Shown: piece by piece, positions 11,239-21,510 of the stretch
How positions within the stretch are numbered: the first letter of the stretch is position 1
How the letters are laid out: each line of letters opens with the position of its first letter
Assembly: GCA_028023455.1 (NCBI GenBank)
Contig: JAQFVV010012423.1
Span: 7,048,269 to 7,112,268, forward strand
Reading direction: 5' to 3'
Length of the DNA stretch: 64,000 bases
Origin: Epiperipatus broadwayi
Taxonomy: Eukaryota; Onychophora; Udeonychophora; Euonychophora; Peripatidae
The notes under the pieces: model-generated
The model's input: the letters and a program-made list of their open reading frames with translations, nothing else
Told to the model about the DNA's origin: nothing
Database searches by the model: none
Translations under genes and position numbers: made by a program

Positions 11239-12984
11239 CCTAACTACTATGTCATGACACTTTTTTAAAGGACAATTTGATATTTTTTTTAAAAAATTGA
11301 TTACAAAACTTGTAACTTTTAAATAATTATCAATATAAACTGATAAAAACAGCTTACAAATTAAACAAAAAATATTTGGTTTACATAGACATAATTTAGT
11401 CTTTAAGTAGTATAATCTTAGAAGCAATCTCTAAATGTAATAAAATAGCTTCTTTGTTTATCACATCAAGTACAACAATCCATTTTGATATAATCAAAAT
11501 TTGCTACATATTGATATAAAGAAACTTTCTTAGTAAAATCACATATTTAAACTATTTATAAAGTAAAAAACATTAAAAATATACAAATGGAATTTCATGT
11601 TATTTTATTAGCTGAGGTCAATAGTTCATTAAAATCTATACATTTTATTTAAATGACAATTTTCAAATAATTAGACAAACAACGTGAATCAACAATGTTT
11701 ATAAACTCCGCATTTTTTTTGAAAGGTTTTCAATTAATTTATTCAATAAACACATGTCCATTTTAAATATACTATACAATTATTTATTTAAATGACCAAT
11801 TGGAGTCAACATTTATAAACTTGGCATTTTTTAAAAAGTTTTCAATTAATTTGTTCAATAAATGATTATTTAGGATATAATAATCAAAATGAAGAATAAA
11901 GATGATATCAAAAATGACTAATACATCCAACTGCCATACCATAACCCAGAATTCACATGCATCCAGATAAACATGGAAAACTTTTTTCAGATCATAAGAA
12001 CATTAGACATTCAATAATGGGTTAGTAAATGGATATTTAGTTGCTATTATTAGCTAGGATTAAAGTTCCAAGTTAATCTGGACTAGTCATATTAATGTCA
12101 ATGTACAAATAGTGTAACTGCACGTACTAAACACATAGCTTACTTTTACTTTTGATATCAAATCATATACATTCTCAAAATGAATTTTACCTCTTACAAT
12201 GATCTGGAACCTTGGATGAAATTTTCTATTGAGAAAAATTGATGACTAATTTTAAAAAATATGATATTAAGGCCTAATACATTATAGGTAAATCTTTAAG
12301 TTATATTATTTAGATAAAAAAAATTTTTTTGCATAGACATTGTGAAAAAGATTTTTTCTATAATGACTAAGGCAAACTTCATCAAAGCATTTATAGATAA
12401 CTACAGAAATCAAAATTTACTTACGTACAATTTGCCTTTAATATTGATACTTGTCACCAGGAGTCAGGATATCCCTATAATCTGAAATATATATGTATAT
12501 ATAAAGAGATGAATCTTAAAAAATTCAAAATATTATTCGATTTGTATATACTTAAGTAGTCTAAATTTTATTATTTTAGGTCTTTTTCAAACTGATTGTT
12601 TTCAAAATCAGCAAGTTTTCTGAAAAGCAGTTTTTGTTATTTCAAAGGATCTCTTGGCAAAAGATGAAGATAAAAATATATTGTAAAAATTTGTCATGCA
12701 TATTTAACCATGCTCTTGTTTCAATAATATATATATATATAAAGATTCATAAATGTAAGTTGACAAATAATCCACACTTGCTTCAGAAATGCAGTAGTTG
12801 TTAAATGCATGTTCCAAAAAATACTCCAAAAATTTTGAATTTAAAACTCTCATTTTTTTTTTAAATTATAGATTAATAAATCCATGAATGCATTTATAAA
12901 TACAAGTAAATCATTTATTTTCATAAGTGATCTCATATTATCTTTTTGAATATGTTGAATTTTGGGTAAATTATATTCTCCCAT
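11239..12984. other. AT-rich stretch with one degenerate direct repeat
   Basis: No gene is seen. About 11645-11758 and 11785-11870 are diverged direct repeats (shared motifs TTATTTAAATGAC and TTTTCAATTAATTT). TA-rich runs lie near 12490-12505 and 12728-12740. Confidence 0.5.
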
Positions 12985-13490
12985 GTTTACCAATAATCAT
13001 AGTGAAGAATATGAAAATCGTTTTTAAAAAATGAAAAACAGTACAATTCAGCGCCACTTTTTGGATTTTGAGACCCCAGGCATAAATATAGACTGGGGCA
13101 CCAGTAAATAAAAAAACTGAATAAATAAATAAAATCTTTAATTTTTAATACAAGAAAGGAACATATATACAACATTTATTCTTATCTAAATAGTAATACT
13201 TAATTTATAATACATTAATATTAATATAAAAGAAAAAATTAACGAAACTTTATTTTCCTTGCTTTAATTTCAGCAAAGTCTTCGCAAAATTTATTTTCTA
13301 TAGAAAGCAGCATTAGGTTGGATAGTCTTTTTTGTGCCAACGTGGATCTTAAATAGTTTTTTTTATTATTTTAAGCTTTGACAAACTATGTTTGGATTCA
13401 GCACTGGTTATCAGAACTTTTAATAAAATTCTTAAGATTATACTTAAATTGGGAAATGCATTTCCTGTTTGGTGAATTTTTTTAAGGCAC
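12985..13490 (-). pseudogene. hAT-family transposase relic, C-terminal dimerisation region
   Basis: Read on the minus strand, the region 13470 to 13230 gives peptide blocks typical of the hAT transposase C-terminal dimerisation domain. The first is FPNLSIILRILLKVLITSAE, followed by SKLKIIKKTI. After a frame change come LRSTLAQKRLSNLMLLSIEN and KFCEDFAEIKARKIKF. These match the family pattern of an aromatic/proline start, ITSAERSFSKLKLIK, then LRSTM.RLSNL.LLSIE. A downstream tail encoding YWCPSLYLCLGSQNPKSG (around 13100-13060) follows. At least one frameshift and one in-frame stop break the frame, and no N-terminal BED or RNase-H-like catalytic part is visible, so this is a dead fragment. The closest type is probably the ZMYM-like hAT group, but that is inference. 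Confidence 0.8.
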
Positions 13491-15570
13491 TAGTTTCCAG
13501 ACATCGGGCGAACGACTTTAGGGATGCTACTGGTACAATTTATCACAAAAGATATTCACAATAGCACAAGACATTCAAAAAATAAGAGCTGCATTGACTT
13601 GGATCTTTCTTTTTATATATTTTTTTGCACTTTATATATGCTGGATATTATTTGTGTAACTCAGAATTTACATGATTCAGCTTTACATAAATAGAGGGCT
13701 TCCTATATTATAAATATGTCTATGAAATAATATAATAAGTGCTTGTACATATGTGAAAATGGCCATCTGGAAACTAATTAAATATTTTTGAGAAAAGCTT
13801 TAGATTTTTAAATAAACAATGTTTATTTATATATCTCCATCCCAATATTACATGATTTAAGATGTTTCTCTAATATATTTTCATCTTTATCATTACTTAT
13901 CTTCCAAAAATGTATTTCACACATCATTTCTTATCTTCAAATCTGTCCCTACATGCTTTTTTCTTTAAACATTCATAGTTTTTCTTTTCCTTATTATTAT
14001 ATAGCAATTTTCTAATTCATTTTTCTTTTTCATTATTTAAAATCTATTTAAATTTATCATAACTATTATTTGTGAAATCTGTGCACATACAAATCCAAGT
14101 TATCTTATGATCCATTAGATATTTCTATAGCGTAAATCTTTATTTACTCATCTTTTTTATTTCCTTCCAATTCTGTTCCTTTAAAGTCTCCAGTCTTTTC
14201 TGGTCTATCTTCTTAATTAATCAAGTTTCTGCTTGAAACAAAAACAAAAAAAAATGGTGTTTTTCTTAACTATAACTCAATAACTTCTTATTATTAGTAG
14301 TAAGCTTTTTTTAAACATTATAAATTTTATTTGTTTGTCACCATTTTCATTATCGTTTAATCTCAATTATCTTCTTAAAACCAGAAATTTGTCATACTAA
14401 TTGTCTACAGTCTATCACTCATCATTCATAAACTTTTATCCTATCCACCTATGGTCATTCATTGTTTTAATGGTCAGATGTTCATAAATTCATGAAGTCA
14501 TGCAATGAATACGCACAATTATATTCAACTGATTAAATAGAAAATCCTCTCCTCCAAATTAGAAATCAATCCTGGAACTTTCTGTTCTTGAATTCACCAG
14601 ACTACTATTATATTAAATAAATAATCAAATGGTATATTAATCAGAAGTTCAAAAATAATTTGGAAGTTCCAATACAGACAGATATGAAACTGCAATCAAT
14701 GGACAAATCATATTATATTTGAAATTTTACTTTGTGATTAAAAATATCACTAGATGTCATCTATATTTTATAATTAAAATGATTATGTAAAAATATTAGG
14801 AGCAGATATTGAAATTTTAATTACTAAAATATTCTCAAACTGCACCTTTTTTAAACAGTATGTCATGGAAATGACTAGCTAATACTTTAACTATTATCCC
14901 AAATCCTTACATTTATTAGGAAAAAATTGCTATATCATCCCAAATCTGATGCATGTTTTACTATCATTCCAATTCTGTCTTCAACAAAACAAATTACTTA
15001 GCAGCTCAGTTAATTAATAAGTCTCCTTACTATATGTTCTATCAATTTTCATTTGAACTTTTTTATTCTTTCAATAAATTCTAGCCTTTTTTTTATTCTT
15101 ATGACAATATTAATAATTTGAGCTCAGTTTTAATCTTGAATTTGCTTATTATTCTTGTAATCTCTATATTATTTTAGCAATTAATTCACATAAATAAAAG
15201 CAAGTAAAATTATACCAAAAAAAAACAAACAACAACATACAGATCACTGCAATTAGGCATATTAATTTACGAGTATTTATTTATAATAAAAGATTAAAAT
15301 TCACCCTTGAAATTAAGTTAGAACAAAAGAAGTTTTTAAATAATAGATGTTTGAATTATATTTTTAACTAAAAAAGCCCCCCCCCTCTCTCATTTTGTCT
15401 TCCTTTCTCTCTCGCTCTCCCTCTTTTATTTTAATTGTTTCCTTTATAGAAAAGAACTTAACTTTCAATTACATCAATGCTTTTCAAAAGCTGTTTATTT
15501 CTCTCTCCAACTTTGCTATTTATTGTAAACATAAATAATAACTAGGACAAATAAATATAGATTTAATAAG
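13491..15570. other. AT-rich stretch, nothing recognised
   Basis: No coding region or structured repeat detected. A C9 run at 15377-15385 is followed by a CT-rich tract to about 15425. Confidence 0.5.
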
Positions 15571-16316
15571 AATATATATATATACAACAAACCACACACA
15601 AATTTCTTTATAAATCTTGATTTATTATGTGAATTATTATAATGTACAAAAATATACTTGTTTGCTAGAAGAACGTTAAGTTGCTCCTTGATAAAGTCTA
15701 TAAAAGAATATAGTCAAATCGTTGGGAGATAAATTTTTGTACATTATAATAGTTCATACTGAAGAGTAGTAATTCATTTATTGAGCATACAGAAAGCATG
15801 TGTAAATACTTTTAAACAGGCTTTAATCTGTGTTCAATGTGCTTTAAAATTTCATAATAATCAAATATATTTTGCTTATAGAGGGACCTTCCAAACCACG
15901 ACCCAAGGTAACGACTTTTATAAAGATAAGAGTGGCCATATTATCTTCAACTTAAATTTCCACTTATAGAATTTCCAACATTAAGATCATAATATTAACT
16001 CACTGTAAATCGCAAGATTTCGCATAAGTTAATTTATAAAGGAAATAGTGGGCTTAAACAGTGGAGAAAACAACAACTTCATGCTTCCAAATCAAAATGC
16101 TTCATATTCGCTTATATAAGTGGGAATTTAGGTAAAAGATAAGATGGCCGCTCTTATCTTTATAAAAGTCGCTATCTTGTGTCGTGGTTTGGAAAGTTCC
16201 TCTATCGGCAAAATATGCTTGATTATTATGAATTTTAAAGTGCATTGAACAATGTAGTTCATACACTAAATCAAGGTTTATAAAAAAGTTTGTGTGTGGT
16301 TTTTTGTATATATATT
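15571..16316. mobile_element. Large inverted-arm (foldback) element, ~746 bp
   Basis: Positions 15571-15625 are the inverted complement of 16266-16316, including ACCACACACAAATTTCTTTA. Further in, about 15820-15960 is the inverted complement of 16115-16250, including CCTTCCAAACCACGAC. The arms therefore run almost to the centre. The inner module TATATAAGTGGGAATTTAGG with CTTATCTTTATAAAAGTCG is shared with the MITE at 5759-5995. The left arm is interrupted by a small palindromic insertion at 15628-15757. There is no transposase frame; the 62-codon frame at 15781-15969 is arm sequence. Confidence 0.75.
15628..15757. mobile_element. Small palindromic insertion inside the left arm
   Basis: GAATTATTATAATGTACAAA at 15631-15650 and its near-exact reverse complement at 15733-15757 bound a ~130-bp segment that has no counterpart in the right arm of the host element. 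Confidence 0.6.
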
Positions 16317-16389
16317 GAAATTAATGGACAATTTTTAAAATAGAAGACTGTGCTTGTTTGTTCTTTTTTAATTTATTTGGATTTAATAA

Positions 16390-18330
16390 GCACTATACAC
16401 AGTATCTATTGATTACTAAAACTTCCAGTAGATAGCAGAGGTGAAGAACAATAAATAGAGATTTTCTATTAGTTGGAGTAATACAAGAGTAAGGCTGCTA
16501 TTTAAAGTAAAGGGTAAGGATCGTAGAAAGTTAAACAATTATAGACTGAAAGTGGTAACATCAGTTTTATATAAAATTTTCTCATATATGGTGGCTGAAA
16601 AGGTTGCAAAATGGATGGAAGAAAATAAAATGTTGAGAGAAATTCAAGAAGGTTATTGCTCGGATAGGTGTATAGAAGATAGTTTATTTATAGTTACACA
16701 ACTTATGGACATGAGTAGGAATACAAATAGACAGTTATATATGGTTTTTATAAATATAGAGGTGTATGATGAGTAAATATAAATAGATTATGGGTAAGTT
16801 CAATAAATTTCAGAATGGATATTATTAAGAAATTATATGAAAATAATTATTATACATATCAATTAGGGGATATAGAATCAATTAAAGTTAAAAATGGGGT
16901 GAGACTAAGGCAAGAATGCCCTATCTCACCTATTTTGTTTTTATTGTATTTGAGAGCAATAGAAAGACTAAGAAGAGGGATAGACATACCATTAATAAGT
17001 GGCAAGGGAGTATGTACATTGTCGGGTCTCTTATTGTTGGATGATGACTTTTTGTGAAATGAAAGAAGATATGGAAATTATATTGAGGACATGCACAAGG
17101 GTGGGTAAAGAAATGGGGACTAAATTTAGTGAAGAAAAATCAAAAGTAATGATGATTAATACTGGGGAAAGAGAAGACAAATAATTTTTATTGGGGGATA
17201 TAAAGTTAAGTCAGTCAATAGATACAACTATTTGGGAATCATCTTAAGTAATCAGAGAAATTGCTTGGATGAATGGGAGAAAAAATTGGTAAATGAAGCT
17301 AAGAAAAGAAGGTGACTGATAAAGAAATTAACAATGTTTTCATATAATAAATATGCTGTAGTTAGAATTGTATGGAAAGGAATGGCAATAGCAGGGTTAA
17401 CATATGGTAATGATATGTTATGTATTAGAAAAGGGGTATTAGATTAGTTAGAAAAAGTACAAAGAGAAGTAGGAAGACATGCATTAGATGCTGATGTGTG
17501 GACAGTGAAGGAGACAATTTAAGGAGAAATGGGATGGACAACTTTTTATATGAGATATGCAAAAAGCAAAATAAAAATGCTCAGTAGATTGCAGTTTATG
17601 GATAATAAAAGAATAGCCAAAACTGTATTTAATTGGGTTATGAGTAAAGGGCAGGAAACAAGATAGGTGAGAAAGGTAATGCAGTATGCAGAAGATTTGA
17701 ATAAAGAAATTTATGTCAGTATACTTGTACAAAAGGACGGATGATTGTGTTAAGAGAATAGATGAATTAATAAAGAATAGAGTTGGAAAGATGGAGAACT
17801 AGTATGGAGAGTAAAAGGAGTTTAAATATATATAAAAGTAAACAGAATATTGGGTGTGAGTTAATTTATGATAATAGCAATGAAAGTAGTTTACTGTTTA
17901 AGGCTCAAACATGATCTTTAGCAACAAAGGAATATACACATACATGGAAAAATGTGAATGATTTAGTCTGCCAAGTTGTGTAAGGAAGGAATAGAAAATA
18001 CTATGCATTTGTTAATTGAATGTAAATGCCTGAAAGCAGAAAGGGTACAAATAATGAAGTTGTGGAATAATAAATATAAACAAAGTGATTAAACAGAAAG
18101 TGAATTATTCGTTTTTTATGCTGGGTTTGGGAAAAAATAAGGAGGATTTAGATATAAAGGTCATGGAGTTGTCAAAGTTATGTTGTGGAAATGGGATGGA
18201 GCAGGATAGAGAAGAAGGGAAGTTAAAGTGGCTAACAAGTTTCTCCGGGCATAGTTACTGAGCACTTCCTGACTTCATATAAAGAGAAGACACAGTGCAT
18301 CACATCACAGTTTTCAAATAAACTTCAAAG
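16390..18330 (+). pseudogene. LINE family A: decayed reverse transcriptase and C-terminal zinc-ribbon region
   Basis: A non-LTR retrotransposon copy truncated at the 5' end. In order: an RT N-terminal block (LNNYRLKVVTSVLYKIFSY, near 16530); motif A remnant LYMVFINIEVYDE (near 16740); motif B remnant LRQECPISPILFLLYL (near 16905), which resembles the usual QGCPLSPILF; and motif C remnant LSGLLLLDDDFL (near 17040), with the two catalytic aspartates still present. A thumb-like region follows, then VQREVGRHALDADVWTVKE (near 17470) and MGWTTFYMRYAKSKIKML. Near 18000 there is a zinc-ribbon-like CQ..(C), H..IEC pattern. Frameshifts and stops interrupt it throughout, so it cannot be functional. Two further copies share the 3' part, at 28770-29812 (minus) and 47035-47400 (plus). 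The clade is not resolved; similar RTs are annotated as mobile-element RTs in many invertebrates. Confidence 0.85.
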
Positions 18331-19293
18331 CAATATACTTTTGTTTATTCCAATTATAGTATATACATATTTGCCCTGCATTGACAATTTAATTAAAAAA
18401 ACCAAATGTCTAATTGCAATTCATTACCATAAATGTATAATTTTTACACACAGACGTAGATTTTAATCCATTATTATTTACCTTTTTTTTTTTTTTGCCC
18501 CTGAGTAATACAAAAAAAAAACCCTCTAACATTGCTTTTAAGTTTCTTGTAATTATATATATAATTTTATTTAGAGCAGCTATTATTTTCACTCACGAGT
18601 ATTTAAAACATTAATCATAACTTAATAATTTTGTAGATCTTAAAGTGAAAACTAAACACAATGAAAACATATATTTAAAACTCCTTGAGTATTATTAACA
18701 AAACATGCACAAAAATTATTTAATTTCATGGTTGAACAAAATATATTTTTCCAATTTTTATATACAGCATTTTAAAAATTCTGCAAACGAATGATAATAA
18801 TCTAAATCTTTTTAAAAGCTTTCTATCATTTTATTGTAGTGCCTAGCAAAAATGCATTAATTCAATTACCAGAAATATTGCTGCCGAAAACATTTACAAA
18901 TTGGAACGAATGAAAACTAATTTTCAGTTTGTTGTAAACAAATGTGGCGAATTAGCTAATTCTCAATTGATCTTCCCAATTATTAAAAATTATTAACATT
19001 CAAAAATTAGAGGACATTTTTAAGATTAATAGTTGATTTTTAAATATAATAATTCCAAAACATATATATTATTATTTCTGTTCTTGGTTTTTTTTTAACA
19101 CTATTTATTTTGATATTGGTAGAATTATTTTGATATATTTTGGGGTGGTTAGAAAGAATATTGTAAACAATCATCATAATTTTAAATCATTATCGATTCA
19201 CTGCAGGAAGAAAGTCTCTCCAAGTTCAATCCATATCCGATCTTTAGCTTCTGTTCTCCACATTACCACAGCATACTTCCTTATCTCATTCAT
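18331..19293. other. AT-rich stretch, nothing recognised
   Basis: No gene or repeat seen beyond A/T homopolymers (for example a T run near 18483-18496). Confidence 0.5.
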
Positions 19294-19446
19294 CATTTTC
19301 AAATAATATTTTATGACTGTATTCAATTCACGAATATATAAAGCTGAATTATTACATTCATAGGAGTAGAGTTAAAAATAAATATAATAACTCAGCTTTG
19401 TATATTCATGAACTAAATACAGGTCATAAAATATTATTTGACAATG
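19294..19446. mobile_element. MITE, ~153 bp, ~60-bp TIRs
   Basis: Positions 19294-19354 and 19385-19446 are inverted complements with several mismatches; the shared core is CAAATAATATTTTATGAC. Only about 30 bp lie between the arms, so single strands would fold into a long hairpin. Confidence 0.75.
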
Positions 19447-19912
19447 CAGAGGTTATCTTTATAAAAAAAGGTGAATTGAAAAAAGGAGTAAAAGAAACTT
19501 TGATGATAAAATATTTTGAATCTGTGGCCATCAATTCCATAAAGATATCCTTTGATGTTAAGGAAGTTGGGTTTTGAAGTGAATGATGGGAAAGCTATTT
19601 TGTTTGGTATATGTAGATGGTATGTTTAGTTGAATTTCACTTGAAAGCATCTATTTATTAATGATGAAACCATGGTTGTGGAAGAATTTTAGTAGCGTTT
19701 AAGTTTTTTTGGCTGGTATAGTAATGTTATATGAATTTTTATTTTATTTATTATTACTAGTATAGCATTAGTCAATATTTAATTTATATATATATATAAT
19801 AAGATTTATGTAGAATTTGTAGGTATATATGGATATCATAATAAATGTACATTAAGCTTTCTTTTTGTTTGCATCATAATATATATAAAATTTAATCTTA
19901 AATATGAAGAAC
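19447..19912. other. AT-rich stretch, nothing recognised
   Basis: No gene or repeat seen other than a short TA run near 19780-19798. Confidence 0.5.
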
Positions 19913-20155
19913 TAGTGGCATAATGGTTAATGCATTAGAGTACTATGCCCACAGCCTGAGATTCAAATTGAGGCTGAAGGAATGTTGGAAATTTCTTTAG
20001 GTCACAAGCAAGCTTAGGATTTTTCTTTAACTATTCAACCGATCATCTAAAAGATAAATATTTCCAGATTTATTTGGGTAAGTCCAATGAACGTCAATAT
20101 GGATACAGTTTAAAAGAAACTATATAACCATAATATAGTATCATACTTCTAATTC
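19913..20155 (+). mobile_element. tRNA-derived SINE (family S1), copy 1
   Basis: A tRNA-like head has an A-box-like stretch TGGCATAATGGTTAATGCA (about 19916-19934) and a B-box-like GAGATTCAAATTG (about 19958-19970), the internal promoter of RNA polymerase III. It is followed by a body containing CTTAGGATTTTTCTTTAACT. Two more copies of the same layout lie at 28522-28765 and 42040-42270, sharing both head and body. No poly(A) tail is obvious. The parent tRNA isotype is not clear. Confidence 0.7.
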
Positions 20156-20960
20156 TGCAACTGCAATAAGTGACAAACATCAAGATTCTCACTGCAGTCA
20201 TTAATGAATTTAAATATGAGCATCTACTAATGTATATCAACACATAAATAAAAAAATATCTTATAAAAAAAATTATTTAATTTGTAATTCATTTTTTCTA
20301 TATAAAAAACATTATTACTAATTATTATAAATCCATCATCAGATAGAATAGATTTCTTTATCCAAAATTTAATAATGAAATAATATAAACTTCCTCCTGT
20401 CAGTTTGTCTCAAGATTCAAGAATCCAATTAGATGTCAATTTTAACATCTTTATTTATTTAGCTTAAAAATTGACTTTATGCAATGAATTAAGCATTAAG
20501 CATTCCATTCACTACATTGTATATAATAAAATATGTTCATACACTGACACATTCATATTAGTAAGGCTTTTTCTTTTTAAAAAACATTTTATATTTAACA
20601 CATCTATTAATATCAGGACCATTCTTTACAATACAGTGATCTTCAGATTAGATTTTAAAAGTGCCAAACATCTGTACCCACATTAGAAGTTATTATAAAT
20701 CTTTTACAAGAACAGATGAAGAAATAAAAAAAATAAAATAAAGTATATTAAAATAAGGATATCCCAAATGATTGGTAAAATGCAGTAGAGATATTGACAT
20801 TTTATGTAAGATATTAATTAAAATTACTACAAATTCTCTAAAATAAAATTTGGTCTCAAGCTTATTAAAAGAAAAAGCTAATCATTATAGTAAAATAGGT
20901 TAAATTTTAATACTAAGATAATTTATAGAAAAGATCAATAACTATGAATTGTTATGTCAA
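20156..20960. other. AT-rich stretch, nothing recognised
   Basis: No gene or repeat recognised; the 71-codon frame at 20471-20686 has AT-driven composition only. Confidence 0.5.
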
Positions 20961-21082
20961 GCATTGGTAGCCAAGAGGTCAGCACAGCTGTCATGCAAGC
21001 AAGAAGTTGCTTGCAGACCAGACGGTTGTCGTGGTGGGTTCGCCTCCTGGCCGATGCTATGATATATGAAGAAAAAAAAATG
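20961..21082 (+). mobile_element. tRNA-derived SINE or retropseudogene (family S2), class II tRNA-like
   Basis: Positions 20961-21057 look like a 97-nt tRNA with a long variable arm. GCATTGG at the start pairs with CCGATGC at the end (seven pairs, one of them G-T). An A box (TAGCCAAGAGGTCAGCA) lies at 20968-20984 and a B box (GGTTCGCCTCC) at 21037-21047. The T stem is degraded. A short A-rich tail follows a TATGA linker, and the same linker plus A tail occurs in the second copy at 48665-48745, which shows retroposition. A functional tRNA gene is unlikely because of the damaged T arm and the A tail. Confidence 0.65.
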
Positions 21083-21114
21083 AGTTGTCATTTCACACTG
21101 AATTCACAGAATCT

Positions 21115-21510
21115 AAAAAAAAAAATGATACTACAAACATTTCTGCTGCGATTAAAGTTTTTGAAAGTAGAACAGATCCAGAACATGATGGAATTCTAAT
21201 AACTATTTGGTAAAATGCAAAGCCAGTGATTAGATTGTATAGTGATACTAAGATTAACTTAATAGTTCTTCCAAATTTGGAATTTTTTTGTGAAGTACAA
21301 TAAAGAACAAACAATTCAAAATAAATAAACATTATTTAATTCATTTAGATTAAATAGATGATATGATTATTTTTGAAAACAATGCTTTAGAGTTTTAGAA
21401 AATATTACAAGAGCTATCAGATAAAGGTAACACTACAGAATTAAGATAAATACAAAAAGATTAAAATAATGTTCAGTGGATTTTCAAATAAGGAGTCTCT
21501 CATATATTAT
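21115..21510 (+). pseudogene. RTE-like LINE fragment (copy 3)
   Basis: Broken frames match the RT region of the copy at 51553-54825. KPVIRLYSDTKINLIVLP near 21225-21275 aligns with TAIITLHNDTRRLKLK. DDMIIFENNALEF, then ILQELSDK near 21355-21425 aligns with DNAIIFANNALEF, then MLQELSDE. The intervening motif B region is degraded and short. Both ends are truncated. Confidence 0.75.

Noticed and set aside
15781-15969. 62-codon frame
   Set aside because: It lies within an inverted arm whose mirror sequence (16115-16250) has no matching frame.
20961-21057. Functional tRNA gene
   Set aside because: The T stem has mismatches, an A tail follows, and a truncated sister copy with the same tail exists. 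A retroposed copy is more likely.
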